A stretch of 64,000 nt of DNA from Carpediemonas membranifera (Eukaryota; Fornicata), in NCBI GenBank assembly GCA_019828565.1, contig JAHDYR010000062.1, positions 1-64,000 of the forward strand, given 5' to 3'. Both the position numbers and the translations under genes were made by a program. The notes below the pieces were generated by a model. The model was not told the DNA's origin. It ran no database searches and was given only the letters and a program-made list of their open reading frames with translations. Position 1 is the stretch's first letter; each line of letters opens with the position of its first letter. Below, in pieces: positions 20,958 to 32,000 of this stretch.

Positions 20958-20967
20958 GTACTAGTAC
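20958..20967 (+). promoter_or_regulatory. Palindromic 10-mer at the priming position
   Basis: GTACTAGTAC directly follows the 5' LTR, and the gag ATG comes 7 nt later. There is no TGG-type tRNA primer-binding site. Element B has GTATCGATAC at the same place. Confidence 0.6.
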
Positions 20968-20974
20968 TTTCCCG

Positions 20975-23900
20975 ATGGATAGAGACGGGAAGAACCAAGC
21001 ACCACTACTCAAGGAAGCTACTTTCAGGGCTTTCGTGACGTTTACTACATCATTGCGTGACTTCAAGGCCAGAGGTGGCAAGGCGAAGCTCCTGAAGCTC
21101 ATCAGTCCGGAGATACAGTCCTACGTATGCCAGGTGTTAGGCTTAGAGGCCCTCGAGGACGTCCCGCTTCCTCAGGGTGATCAACAGGGCGACCAACCTT
21201 CCACAACATCACGCAAGGTCAAAGAGAGGACTATTATGCAGCGGCTCGCTGCTGCCTTGCGTCCCACCAGGAAGGAGCAATGTCTGAACCTCATCAGGCT
21301 CCGCATCGCGGCATTCACGCCACTCGAGGTTTCGAGACTGAACTCGCAGTTCAACACCTTGTTCGAGTGCCTTGACCTGGTCGAGGACGACACTATTCGT
21401 GAAGCATACTTGCGGGCGTTCGCCGTGAAGGGCCAGTCCCTTTACTTCAGACTGAAGGAGCAGACTGAGGGGCGCTCACTTGCTGAGACCCAGCAGTATG
21501 CCATGAAGACGGCGCGCGACGTAGTCGAGTCCGCGGAGTACCTCGCTCCGTTCGCTGAGGCCATTCATCCCGACCAGCCGCGCCGCCCGGCAGCTCCTGT
21601 GCCAGGCGCCCAACCCCAACGTGCGGACAGCCGTGACCGGCGCGACCGCCGTGACCGGCGTGACCGCCCATACGACCGTCGTGACCGCCCGTATGACCGC
21701 CACCGCCAAGATCGCCCAGACAAGCGGTCCCGCGATCGGGCTCGCCCCACCAGCACCATGCCGACCTGCTACAACTGCGGGGGCAAGGGCCATTTTAGTC
21801 CCGAGTGCCGGAAGCCCAAGGTCAAGTGCGAGAAGTGCGGGCGCGAGGGCCACAAGAGAGAGTTCTGTGACCGTATAAAGGTCCAGAACTATTCTTATTT
21901 GTCTTGTTTCGCGGCGTCTAGCAAACGCAGGGCGCAGGCTCTACCGATTGTATCCGGATCTATATACAGGACCAGCACAGAGTCGATGTTATTCGACTGT
22001 GGCGCGTCAGCAACCTTCATATCGCCGCAGGTGGCCGAGAGGTCCGGCGAAAAGATCCTGCATTGTGACCCGGTCGAGGTGACGACACCGGCTGGAGTCA
22101 TCACAGTCGACCAGACTGTTCCGATCGAAGTAACCTTTGCTAAGTCAGCTCTTATCCCCCGTGGGTGCACCTTCACTACCCGTGCGTATCTTCTACCCTC
22201 AGAGTATGATTTAATCATTGGATACCCTGATATGGTCACCCTAGGGATCCTCCCACAGATTGACGACTGCGAGGGGTCTGACACCCAAGACGCCGAGCAG
22301 GCTGAAGACGTCTCAACGGTCATTACTCCCCAGAAGCTGAGCCTATTCACCTTGTCTGACAAGTCGTCTTCCCTTCAGGACAGACTGCTCGCGCGGTTTG
22401 TCGGCCTGTTCGAGGACAGAGTAGGGTGTCCGAGTAAGCTCATCCCTTACGATCTAGTCTTGTCTGATGATGAACCCGTCTTTAGCCGCGAGTTCTTCAT
22501 GCCGCCGGAGAAGAAGACACTTCTCCAGGAACACTTTGACGACCTGTCCCGACATGGCTTCATCCAGCCATCAGCATCGGCTTACTCCTCACCGGCATTC
22601 TTGGTCCCAAAGGGGAAGGACCGTACCCGGTTCGTTATCGACTTCCGTTTGGTCAACGCGAAGACTCCCCCGTTCAACTACCCTATCCCGATCATAGAGG
22701 ATTGCCTTGCTAGGCTTAGGGGTAATACCATCTTTGCTACGCTCGACTGTAAGGCAGGCTACCATCAGGTGGCACTGACGGACCGTTCCCGTTCCCTGAC
22801 CGCTTTCGGGACCCCCCTCGGACGGTTTGAGTACACGACTATGCCCTTCGGTCTGCGTAACGCTGGCTCACATTTCCAGTGGGCCATGGAGCAGGCTTTC
22901 TCCGACCTGATCTCGGCGGGCAAGTGCCTGATTTACATCGATGACATTATTGTCATGGGTCGGGATGAGCCTTCGTACATAAGGAACCTATGGGACGTCC
23001 TGAAACGCTGCCAAGAGTATGACCTACACTTAGGCCGCGACAAGTGTGTCTTCGCCGCGGCTGAGGTCGAGTTCCTGGGTCGACTCGTGTCCGGAGACAC
23101 CGTGAGGATTGCCGAAGACCGCATTGACGACATTAAGAAGCTGAAACTACCGACCAGCAAGCGGTCCGCACAGGCACTCGTCGGTTTCCTCAATTATTTC
23201 CGTGACTTCGTGCCCAACTTCGCGTCCCGAGCTCATCCTCTGTTGCAGGTGTCGGCTGGCAAGGCCGAACCCGGTGGGCCGGGTCAGCAAGCGGCCCTGG
23301 GCGACGTTATCGCCGAGCTCCTTAAGCGGGTCTCCCTCGTTCACTTCAAGACGGACGCGACACATGTCCTCATGACCGATGCCTCAGACGTGGGATGCGG
23401 CGCCGTATTACTACAGGACGGGCAGCCGATCGCTTTCATGTCCCACGCATTCTCCGCGGTCCAGACTAGGTGGAGTACCACAGAGCAGGAAGCCTACGCA
23501 ATCATCCTGGCAGTCCAGCGTTGGCGGAAATTCCTCTCGTGGACTCACTTTACCATCCGTACTGATCATCGCAACCTGCTGTTCATGGCCAAGTCCATCA
23601 ACCCCAAGGTCCGTCGATGGTACGACCAACTGGCTGACCTCGATTTTACCATACGTCACGTTCCGGGGGTTGACAACGGGGCAGCAGACGGCCTCTCTCG
23701 CGTGTTCGCTAACACCCTCGATACCCAAGTCGCGGACAAGCTGCAGAAGGCGCACCACTTTGCCGGGGCCCACTTATCCGCCTGGGCGACCAAGAACCTT
23801 CTTCGAGACTGGGGCGTGCGCGTCCGCCAGAAGGACGTGGACGACTACATCGCCAAGTGCCCAATATGCCAGTTAAGGCGTAAGCCCCCAGCCTCATCCG

Positions 23901-25010
23901 ACGCGGGTTTGCACACCGCGGTCGAACATCCCTTCGACCGAGTGGCCATGGACACTATGTCCGCCACCCCGTGCACGGTCGACGGTACGACCTATAAGTA
24001 TGTCCTCGTCGTCATAGACATGTGCTCACGTTGGACTGAGCTGATTCCGCTCCAGACTACCCGAGCGGTCGAGACGTCTAGGGCGTTCGTCAATAACTGG
24101 GTCCTCCGGTATGGCGTACCAAAGGTACTGCAGACGGATGGGGGATCCCACCGTCAACGCGGTCTTTAACGACCTGAGTGCCCGACTCGGGTTCACGACG
24201 AGGAAGACGACGGCTCACCACCCTCAGTCGAATGGTTTAGTTGAGCGAGCGAATGTTTCGGTGAAGTCCATCCTGACAGCGCGTCGTTACCAGTTTAGAT
24301 CCAATGATTGGGTCCACAGCTTACCGATTGCTCAGTACCTTGTTAACTCGACCCCTCGAGTCCCTACTCGACTCTCCCCAGCCGAGATCCTGTATGGTAC
24401 CGAGATGCGGGTGCCGAAGGACATCACCTTCATCGCGCCGAGCGAGACATATATCGTCGACCAACAGGAGGACTGGCTGTCTGAGGCCAAGGCGTACCGG
24501 CTCATGGCTGCCGAGCGTATTAAGAGCAAGCGGTTACTACAACAGTATAGGCCGGACACCCGCGCTACTGTCTCGACTCCCTACGTCCTGGTGGCTTACC
24601 CCGACAGACCTCCCGACAAATTCGCCGCCGGCCTGCGTGGCCCAATGGCACTAGTGTCGGTGCACCAGGAGTACAACAAAGTTGTTGCCTATACTGTGCG
24701 AGACCTTGAATCTCTGAAGCAGTTCAGGGTCGACGCTTCCCGGGTCCTCCCGTTCGATCACGGCGACATGTCCGTGGAGCAAGTTACTCGCTTGGCTAAC
24801 ACTGTTGCGGCCGAGTATATACCGAGCAAGATTGTGAAGTCCCGGCCCGAGTCTGGTCCGGTCGAGAGTCGCGAATACCTGGTCGAGTGGCAGGGCTATG
24901 AGCCAGACGAGGCGTCGTGGGAACCATTCGAGAATGTCGATGGTTGTGACAAGTTTGAAGACTTTCTTGAGCAGAGAGGCTTACACCGTGCTGCGCACTC
25001 CAGGCAGTAA
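20975..25010 (+). CDS. Gag-Pol polyprotein of element A (frameshifted)
   Basis: A single gag-pol frame of 1,064 codons from the ATG at 20975, then a shift near 24140 into a frame that runs to 25010. Gag carries an Arg/Asp tract (DRRDRRDR) and two CCHC knuckles, CYNCGGKGHFSPEC (about residue 264) and CEKCGREGHKREFC. The protease is FDCGASATF, with Cys in place of the usual Thr after Asp. RT includes YIDDIIVMG (about 653), followed by RNase H (LMTDASDVG), the integrase HHCC zinc site ending CPIC, and DDE residues in RVAMDTM, LQTDGG and NGLVERAN. The C-terminus is a chromodomain (YLVEWQGYEPDEASWEPFEN). The shift falls right after LQTDGG, where an indel has replaced the usual SQFRN sequence. Confidence 0.9.
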
Positions 25011-25029
25011 ACGGATTCTCAGTCAAGAT

Positions 25030-26201
25030 TTATTGATCGTCATCGGATTCGTCGTCAGGACCGTTGATCCAGTCCTCAAGCCCGAAGTCCACCAGGTACT
25101 CGCGGACCACGGTGACCGCAGCAAGGGTTGAGTCCAGACCAGTGCACGTGGGGGCGGTGTAGCCCTCGTACTGCACATGTAGGATGAGGCGACGGTCAGG
25201 GCCAGCGGTCAGGATTTCATGACCTAACACGTCCAGGACGTCATACTCACGCTCAGGGTCAGAGACCTGCAGGGCCAGGCCGAGGCGTTGCGGCAGGGAT
25301 GGGAGCTCGTCCATGAGGCGGAGGTTGGCTACCAGGGCGGCCCAATGGGCTTGGGTCACCGAGAAGTGATCGGAGCGCTCGCCGTGGAGGAACAGACGGT
25401 AGTACTCCGGCGCGAGAGCCAGGACGACCACGCGGTAGAGGGTCTGGCGAGCCATGCTGGAGCCACAGCCGAGTGCACGGCCGAGCGCTGACAGGACCTG
25501 GGGGCTGACGTACTGGTTGGAGGTACCGTCACTCTTCAGGTGGAACACGCCGGCGGAAATGGCGGCGCGGACGATGTCCGAGTCGGTCTGACCCCGGCTG
25601 CCCGAGCGCTCACGGAGGAAGCGCAAGGCGCGGTGCTCCCTCTGGAGCTGCACCAGCAGAGTGGCCGAGATGTCGAGGAGGGCGCCCGCATCCCCGCTCC
25701 AGAGCGTGCCGGTGGATAGATGGTCGAAGATGGCCTCAAGGGGCACCTCAACGAAGTTGACATACCCCGCAAGGCAATCACGCACCACAGCGGACAGCAG
25801 AGGGTCGCGGTGGGTGAAGCAACCCTGCATGGCACCGCCCGCAGGCACCCGACAGAGATCTCTGGCGGAAGTTGCCGGCACTACGATCGAGCTGTGTAAG
25901 AGGACCGGAGGTGCACAAACCGTTTCAGGGGGTTCTTCGACGCATCTCCATAGCGCTTACGGATAGCCTTCTGTCGAAGAGCGCTCAGGGATCGGGCCTT
26001 ATGACGCTGACAACGAGCGATCGTCGCTAAGGCGTTATCGAGTACCTTACGGTAATCAGCATCGGCTAATTCGCCTGAAAGCTCGCGAATCTTATCGAGG
26101 GCGCGCGTATCCTCCATGTTTGGCCGCTTTTTCTCAGGAAAAAGCGACATATCCTGCACTTTTCCCGAAAGACGATGGGAAGTGCCCATAATGATCCCCA
26201 T
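25030..26201 (-). CDS. Antisense spliced accessory gene of element A
   Basis: Two exons on the strand opposite gag-pol, 26201-25921 and 25891-25030, are joined by a 29-nt intron (25892-25920; GTTTGT ... TTACACAG) to give 380 aa. The N-terminal part is basic (RKRYGDASKNPLKR). The rest is a helical, Leu-rich domain ending in an acidic tail (DDESDDDQ). I do not recognise the fold. The stop lies 20 bp from the pol stop. The truncated copy at 41698-42572 keeps exon 1 length (281 nt), intron length (29 nt), splice sites and frame despite many substitutions, which argues for a real selected gene. Antisense extra genes are known in some plant Tat-type elements, but I know of none that is spliced in a chromodomain element. 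Confidence 0.75.
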
Positions 26202-26217
26202 GATAGACCATTCTCAA

Positions 26218-26225
26218 TATTTATA
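26218..26225 (-). promoter_or_regulatory. TATA box of the antisense gene
   Basis: TATAAATA on the minus strand, ending 17 nt before the ATG at 26201. Copy C has the same box at the same spacing (42589-42596). It implies a very short 5' leader. Confidence 0.55.
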
Positions 26226-26822
26226 CCTCAAACACAGTCCACGAGACTTCTGTCGTCCGTGGAGCAGTGTTACTGATGTTGATTAGGTTTCGATGCAGCG
26301 CAGAACAAAAAGAGCCAGAACTCGCCAACGAAGCCGAATTGGGGCCTCAAAACCCCTTTTTCGGGCGCTGTGTAAGAATGGGGCGGATCAGCCTAACGTA
26401 CTACGGAACTTTCAGTATGAGCGATGGCGAAATGCCTAAAAATGCTCGGGGCGAGAATTCCCGAGCCGAGCGCGAGCCCCAGAGTGCCCGCGAGGGGGCG
26501 GGGCTGTGGTACGTCCTTTTTATACTTATACAGGAGCTCCTGAACCCATATCTTAATTAGCAGCGCTGCATAGATCTTTTCCGAATCTTTTTGATATCAT
26601 CCTCGAATCTTTCTGTCACACCTTACTACGCGTAATACCTCACTGGGAGGTTGCAATGAGACGTAATTCCAGAAGTTGGTTGTCGTTGTCCCGCCGATAA
26701 TTCCAATAGTGGTTCGGCATGAGCGAGCGTAATCCCAAGATCGATTGGTGGCTCTAGCCCCACGTAATGCCAGATGTTGGTCGTGGTGATGGCCGCGCGA
26801 CTGCTTGGCCATGGGGGGGAAG
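26226..26822. other. Spacer and polypurine tract of element A
   Basis: About 590 bp with no supported ORF, conserved with 42597-43191 in copy C. It ends in the polypurine tract GGGGGGGAAG (26813-26822) directly before the 3' LTR, as needed for plus-strand priming. Confidence 0.7.
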
Positions 26823-26907
26823 TGTAGTCAATAATAGTATCTACCAATATCCCCGGGAGGGTCCAAACCTCTTTTTACTTGTAAAACCTATCTCTTCCAA
26901 GACTACA
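26823..26907 (+). repeat. 3' LTR of element A, 85 bp
   Basis: Partner of 20873-20957, followed by the target duplication GGAG. Confidence 0.9.
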
Positions 26908-27150
26908 GGAGATTCAAGAGAATGTGATTGATGAGGAGCGCTCAGAGAGCGATACTGCCAACAGTATCGTCTTTTCCTTCATCTGACATTGTAAAGAGGA
27001 AGAGTTTATGATTGGAGCATAGCTGATGTCCATAAACACCATTCATAAGCCAGTCCTGTCTTGTTTTCCACTGCTACTTCTCTCGTTGCGACGCACAGCT
27101 AGCTGTCGCGAAATGCACTTTAAGACCGAATTTCACACAGCTACCTGTGC

Positions 27151-27208
27151 ATGGTGTTTGAGCTAGATAGCGACAAGCTGGAGCGACTTACTTCCTTACC
27201 TGGTAATA
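27151..27208 (+). pseudogene. 5' piece of the split kinase gene
   Basis: The ATG at 27151 opens MVFELDSDKLERLTSLPG and stops being kinase-like at the TA at 27207-27208. Joining this TA to the one at 34090-34091 gives a continuous frame into the kinase body. TGCACTTTA lies about 30 bp upstream (27114). Confidence 0.8.
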
Positions 27209-27311
27209 TTGCTTTTTTCACCTTAAATCAACCACGAGCTTGTTTATTTTGATTCCTGAATTAAGCAATCAAACACTGTGTTTTGAGTGCTGAAAACAGG
27301 TGAATTGAGCG

Positions 27312-28043
27312 ATGGACGATGAGGGAACGGATGTTACTATTAAGGTGAAGAAGTCTCGTAACAAGGTACTTTGCACGTTTATAGTGCAGATGAAGCAAGA
27401 GTGGACAGCTATGGAAGCCTTCGTGCGTGATATTCGCAACTTGGTCAGCGAAAAGGGGTATAACATTGCAGAGAGCGTTGCAAAGCAGAGAATTCAGGTA
27501 CGTTACAAGCTTCCCAATGATAAGGTCTTCTTAGAAGACATTACTATGGCTGCCTGGAGCAAGTTCACCAGATGCAGCAAGCCTGAGGCATATGTGTGGA
27601 CTGCTGACCCCAACAAGACCACAGCTTCATCTCAACCTGTCCACCAACCGCGAAACGCACTCGTCGGCCGAGAGGCTTTGCATGAAGCCCGCGAGATCCT
27701 TCGTGCTGCCAATCCTGGCCTGACCGAATCTCAGCTGATGGGTTGGGCTCACTCCCTGGCGTCAGGAGTTGACGGAGTCACTGCCCTTGATCCACCGGCT
27801 GGCGTTCAATACGAGCGGCCACAAGCGAGCCAAGAGCTTGCAGAGACACCTCAGCATCCTAGACGGCCTCCCAACTTCGACTTGGATGCGTATGTCCTCG
27901 TTCCAGTCCCCTATGAGCGTGTAACTGAAGTCCGAGCACTACTGAGACGCGCCCAGACAACTCCAGCTCCGGTCAGTCGTCCCCCGCCGCCTATCATGCC
28001 CAACAGCCTCAACATTCCCGACTACGAGCACCAGGAAGACTGA
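27312..28043 (+). CDS. Passenger protein of the Tc1/IS630 element, 243 aa
   Basis: Intact frame from MDDEGTDVTIKVKK, with its stop 10 bp from the transposase stop. The first about 100 residues look like a small alpha/beta domain (KVLCTFIVQMKQEW, VRYKLPNDKVFLEDI); the second half is Pro/Gln-rich with a helical NPGLTESQLMGWAHSL motif. No family is recognised. It lies wholly between the transposon ends, so it may help transposition or be captured cargo. Ciliate TBE elements also carry extra genes beside an IS630-like transposase. Confidence 0.55.
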   Translation: MDDEGTDVTIKVKKSRNKVLCTFIVQMKQEWTAMEAFVRDIRNLVSEKGYNIAESVAKQRIQVRYKLPNDKVFLEDITMAAWSKFTRCSKPEAYVWTADPNKTTASSQPVHQPRNALVGREALHEAREILRAANPGLTESQLMGWAHSLASGVDGVTALDPPAGVQYERPQASQELAETPQHPRRPPNFDLDAYVLVPVPYERVTEVRALLRRAQTTPAPVSRPPPPIMPNSLNIPDYEHQED

Positions 28044-28052
28044 ATAAAGCGT

Positions 28053-28992
28053 TTATCTGAAGTGTATGTCCAGCTGCCCGTCGTGGTAGCCATGGGAGCT
28101 GAAGAGGTGTGATTGACTGTTGGTCACTTCAGCGAAGAGCCTGCTCAGTGTGGATGCTGGAGCTTGAGCAAAAGCAGCTTGATCTCTCTGTATGCGAGAC
28201 TTGATGATGGAGAACATGACCTCTATGGGATTAAGGTGCGGACTGTATGGGGGCAGAAAGATCATCTTGGCGCCAATGTTGTCGATACATTGCTGCAACT
28301 GAGGAAAGTGGTGAATTGAGGCGTTGTCGAGCATTAAGATCGACCGTGGCCCAGGCCATGGATTCATTTTGTAATACACATTGGCGATAAAGGAGTCGTA
28401 GAATAGCTGCCTGTCGAATGTCCCTGGCGTTATTGTATGCCCTAGTATGCCGTCATGACCCAGCCATGCGCACACACTATACCTCTGGCCGCGGGAGAAA
28501 GGCAGAGTGACTTTGCATCTCTGGCCAACAGTGGCCCAGCCGCGAAGCCTAATCCCAGCACGAAGGTCTTTTTGCCGTCTCGTCAGCAAATATAAGCTGA
28601 TCCTGACAGTGGTAAACGGCGTTGAGCTCGGCACTAAACCGGGCAAACTGCATGCTTGTTGCTTGTGTGGCTCGTCTTTCGAGGCTCTTCTGTGTCATGT
28701 TCAAGCTGAAGCGTAGTATGCGCCACACTGTGGCGGTGGAGATCTTTCGGTTGAACTTGTGAACGATCTTATCTCGAAGCTCGTCCAAATAGAAACAGGG
28801 ATCTGATCTAATCAGCTCTGTAAGGTAAACAATGACTTCCATCGGTACTTGAGGCTTTCGCTTGTCTCTGTCAGTATGACGAACACTTCCTGTCTTTTCA
28901 GCTCGTGAAACCCATTGGCTGATAGTTGTATGGCTCTGAATGTGCATAACTAAGGCTATTTCTCGAAAGGACCATCCATATATGGTGGCTAG
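28053..28992 (-). pseudogene. Tc1/IS630-type transposase, body
   Basis: DDE transposase with an N-terminal helix-turn-helix (GWSFREIALVMHI ... TTISQWVSRAEKTG). The first catalytic Asp is in LIFADETA, the second in ILMLDNASIHH, and the Glu in PPYSPHLNPIEVMF, with 34 residues between the last two (DD34E, as in Tc1). A frameshift at an A5 run near 28570 separates the first Asp from the rest. The first 13 codons lie at 33911-33950, beyond the inserted gypsy element. Confidence 0.85.
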
Positions 28993-29058
28993 TGTGCCGT
29001 GCTAGGGCCCAGAAATATGATAAAGACTGTTTTACGAATTCCGCAGGTTAAGGGCACA
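28993..29058 (-). repeat. 3' LTR of element B, 66 bp
   Basis: Identical to 33845-33910. On the minus strand it starts TGTGCC and ends GGCACA. Confidence 0.92.
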
Positions 29059-29068
29059 CTTCCCTCCC
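29059..29068 (-). promoter_or_regulatory. Polypurine tract of element B
   Basis: GGGAGGGAAG on the minus strand, directly before the 3' LTR. It closely matches the tract of element A. Confidence 0.75.
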
Positions 29069-29084
29069 AATGCGTGTCGCACGA

Positions 29085-32000
29085 CTAACGGCGACCGCTC
29101 CTGCGGAACTTCTTCTTAGCACTCTCAAACATCGGCTTGAGACCAGGATTGAGCTCGAGATAACTGTCGATAGCCTCGAGCTGGTCGTAGTAGCGATTAT
29201 AGGGGATGTATGAGTCCTCGTCGGGGGTGAGGCCTTCCCAACGGATCAGTAGCTCCAGAGAGCCGTTCTTCTTCTTACGGTGGCCTACGACTGCCTCCAC
29301 GGGTTGTTCATCTTGCTCGTAGGCGGCAATTTCCTCGAGCTCCTTCTCCGTGAGGCCGTCGGCGTGGAATGTGACGAGTCGGTCTGCGTGGACTGTGGCG
29401 ACGCACTTCGACACGAGATCCATCACCTTGTAGGTGTTGGGGTGATCGCCCTTCCCCTCCATGCGGAGCGGTCCGCGCAGAGGCGGGAGTAGCTTGGTCG
29501 GCGGCTTGCCCGGGTATCTCAGCAGGACGTAGGTTTCGTTCTCCCAGGCCCGTGTGCTGTCCGAGGAGCCTGCAGCCTTGTTTACCTCGTAGGCTTTGAC
29601 CTTGATCGCGGCAAGTTGTTGGAGCGACGTGACGTGGGCCTGGAAGCGGACGATGTCGTCGGCTTCGACTGAGCCCGGCTCGAGCATCTGGGTTGCGTTG
29701 GTCAGGGCGTCGGGCGCGACGCGCAGCATGGTTGACTTGCGTCCGAACAATAGTTCGAAGGGGCTGAGGCCTGTGGTGGAGTGGCGGGTGGCGTTGATAA
29801 CGTGCTGGGCGATGGGCAGGTATGCGGGCCAGTTGTCGTCGCGGGCGTCCAGCAGGAGCGCTCTTAAGCGTCTCATGACGGTACCATTCAGGCGTTCGAC
29901 TACGCCGTTGCTGGCCGGATGATATGCCGTACTGAACCGGTGCTTGAGGCTCAGTCGCTCGTTCATCTCCTCGACTAGGGCATTCCTGAACTGTGTACCT
30001 TGGTCAGACTGGAGCTCGGCCGGGACGCCGAAAGTCGCCCAGATCTCCAGCAATGCGGCTGCTGCCTCGGCTGCGCTCGTTGACCGTGTGGGCTTCAATA
30101 TGGTGAACTTCGAGAACACGTCCACCACCGTGATGACGTACTTGAGACCGTCTCTCTCGGGCAAAGGGCCAATGGTGTCCACCTGCACCGTCTCGAATGG
30201 GCGGATGCGCTGAGTAGAGTGCCACTTGATCGGCTCCTTGCGGGCTGGCTTTGTCTTGCGACAGATTGGACACTGGCGTAAGGTCGCGCGGACGTCATCC
30301 GACATGCCTGGCCACGTGACACCGGACTGCTTCAGATTGGCGATGGTCTGGTCTGGGCCGACGTGGCCCTGTGCACCGGCGTGCGCCCTGGTGATCTGCT
30401 CTTGGCGCGTCGTGGTGACGTGGTCGATCGAGCGGCGCACCTCGTTCTTGCGCTGAGATGATGGCCGCGACAGTGCGTCGGCTACGAGGTTCTGCGCTCC
30501 AGCTATGTGTGTGACGTTATACGGATACTCTGTCATGGTGAGTCGCCATCGTGTCAGTTTCTTAGTGCCGTCCTCGTCTGTCTTCCTGAGTAGCCATATC
30601 AGATTACGATGGTCCGTGCGAAGCTCGAACGGCTTCAGCTTGAAGAGGGGGGAAAACTCTGGTCGCGTTACACAATAGACAATGGCGAAAAGCTCCTGTT
30701 CCACCGTGGACCACCGTTGCTGGGTCTCGTCGAGGGTCTTGCTGTAGAAGGCGAGTGGGACCTTCTCGTCACCCTCGCTCTGCCACAGTACACCACCGAT
30801 GGCGGTCGACGATGCGTCGGTCTCGAGAGTCCACTTTGCACTCAGGTCTGGGAGCGCGAGGGCGGTGTGCTCGGCTACTAGGGTCTTCATACGGGCGAAT
30901 GCTTCGTCCTCAGTGGCAGTCCAATCGAGGGGGCCGACTTCTGCGGCGATCCCTTTAGGAGGGCGTTGAGCGGGGCTGATGCGTGGGCGAGGTGTGGGAT
31001 ATAGTTTGACAGATAGTTGAACTTGCCTAGCGTGCGGCGCAGCTCCGTTGTCGTCGTTGGGGGTGTGAGGTCCTGGATGGCTGCGATACGTGAGGGGAAA
31101 CCGACCTGCCAGACTCGTTGACTATAAACCCACAGACTTCAACCTCCTTCATGCCAATGGCACACTTGTCGGCGCGGAGTTTGATATCGTAAGCTTCCAA
31201 CTGGTCGAAGATCTGGGTGAGGGTCGACTTGAAATCCTGAATGGAGCGGGCGTACGCAAAGATATCGTCGATATAGGCTCTCGAACCGTCGATACCAGCG
31301 AGCATCTCGTCCATGGCTCGCTGGAACTTTGCTGGGGCGTTCTTCAGCCCGAATGGTGTACGTAAGAACTCGTAATGCCCGCCCGGGACGGTGAATGCGG
31401 TGAGCGGGATGCTATCGGTTGCCATGTTCTGCTGCCAGTATCCGCTGCGCAGGTCGAGCGCCGCGAACACGGAGCATCCGCTCGCCTCGTGTACAAAACG
31501 ATCGGATGTCCGGCGTGGGGTACAGGTCGTCGATGGTGGCGTTGTTCAAGACGTTGTAAGCGATGCAGAAGCGGTCTTCGCCGCTCTTCTTCTTTGCCAT
31601 GACGTGCGGGCTAGAGTGCGGACTTTGACTCTCTCGGATCACGCCCTGGTTGAGCATCTTGTCGATCTCCGCGAGGGCTGAGTTTCCCGGGTCACCCTTC
31701 AACGGCCTGGGTCGGGCCCTGGGTGTAGGGCGGCTTGGATCGACGACGATCTCGTGTGGCGGCATCCTGCTGCCATCCGGAGGTAGAGGGCCAAACACGA
31801 CCTTGCGCTCGCGAAGGAAGTCGGTCAGCCAGGCAGCCAGCTCCGGGTTCTCTTCGGTCGGCAGCTTAACCTTGCGCCACTCTTCCTCGGGGTCGACTTC
31901 TTCTGTTGTCGAGTCGAGGTAGGGGTGCTGTCCCAGGCCGTCGTCGTCATCGATCGGGTCAGCGGACGGTATTAGTAGCCGGTCGTTCAGCAGGAAGCCG

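Larger units (their letters stand above)
20873..26907 (+). mobile_element. Ty3/gypsy chromodomain LTR retrotransposon A
   Basis: 6,035 bp bounded by two 85-bp LTRs and a 4-bp target duplication GGAG (20869-20872 and 26908-26911). Order: LTR, a palindromic 10-mer, gag, protease, RT, RNase H, integrase, chromodomain, then an antisense gene, spacer, polypurine tract and LTR. One visible frameshift in integrase makes this copy probably dead. A 5'-truncated relative lies at 39478-43273. Confidence 0.9.

Noticed and set aside
23411-23773. Minus-strand ORFs within gag-pol of element A
   Set aside because: Shadows of the coding strand in a GC-rich gene; unlike the antisense gene at 25030 they overlap conserved RT/RNase H codons and lack an intron or TATA box.
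28560-28580. Programmed frameshift at the A5 run in the transposase
   Set aside because: Some IS630 elements use such sites, but this copy is already split by a gypsy insertion, so decay is simpler.
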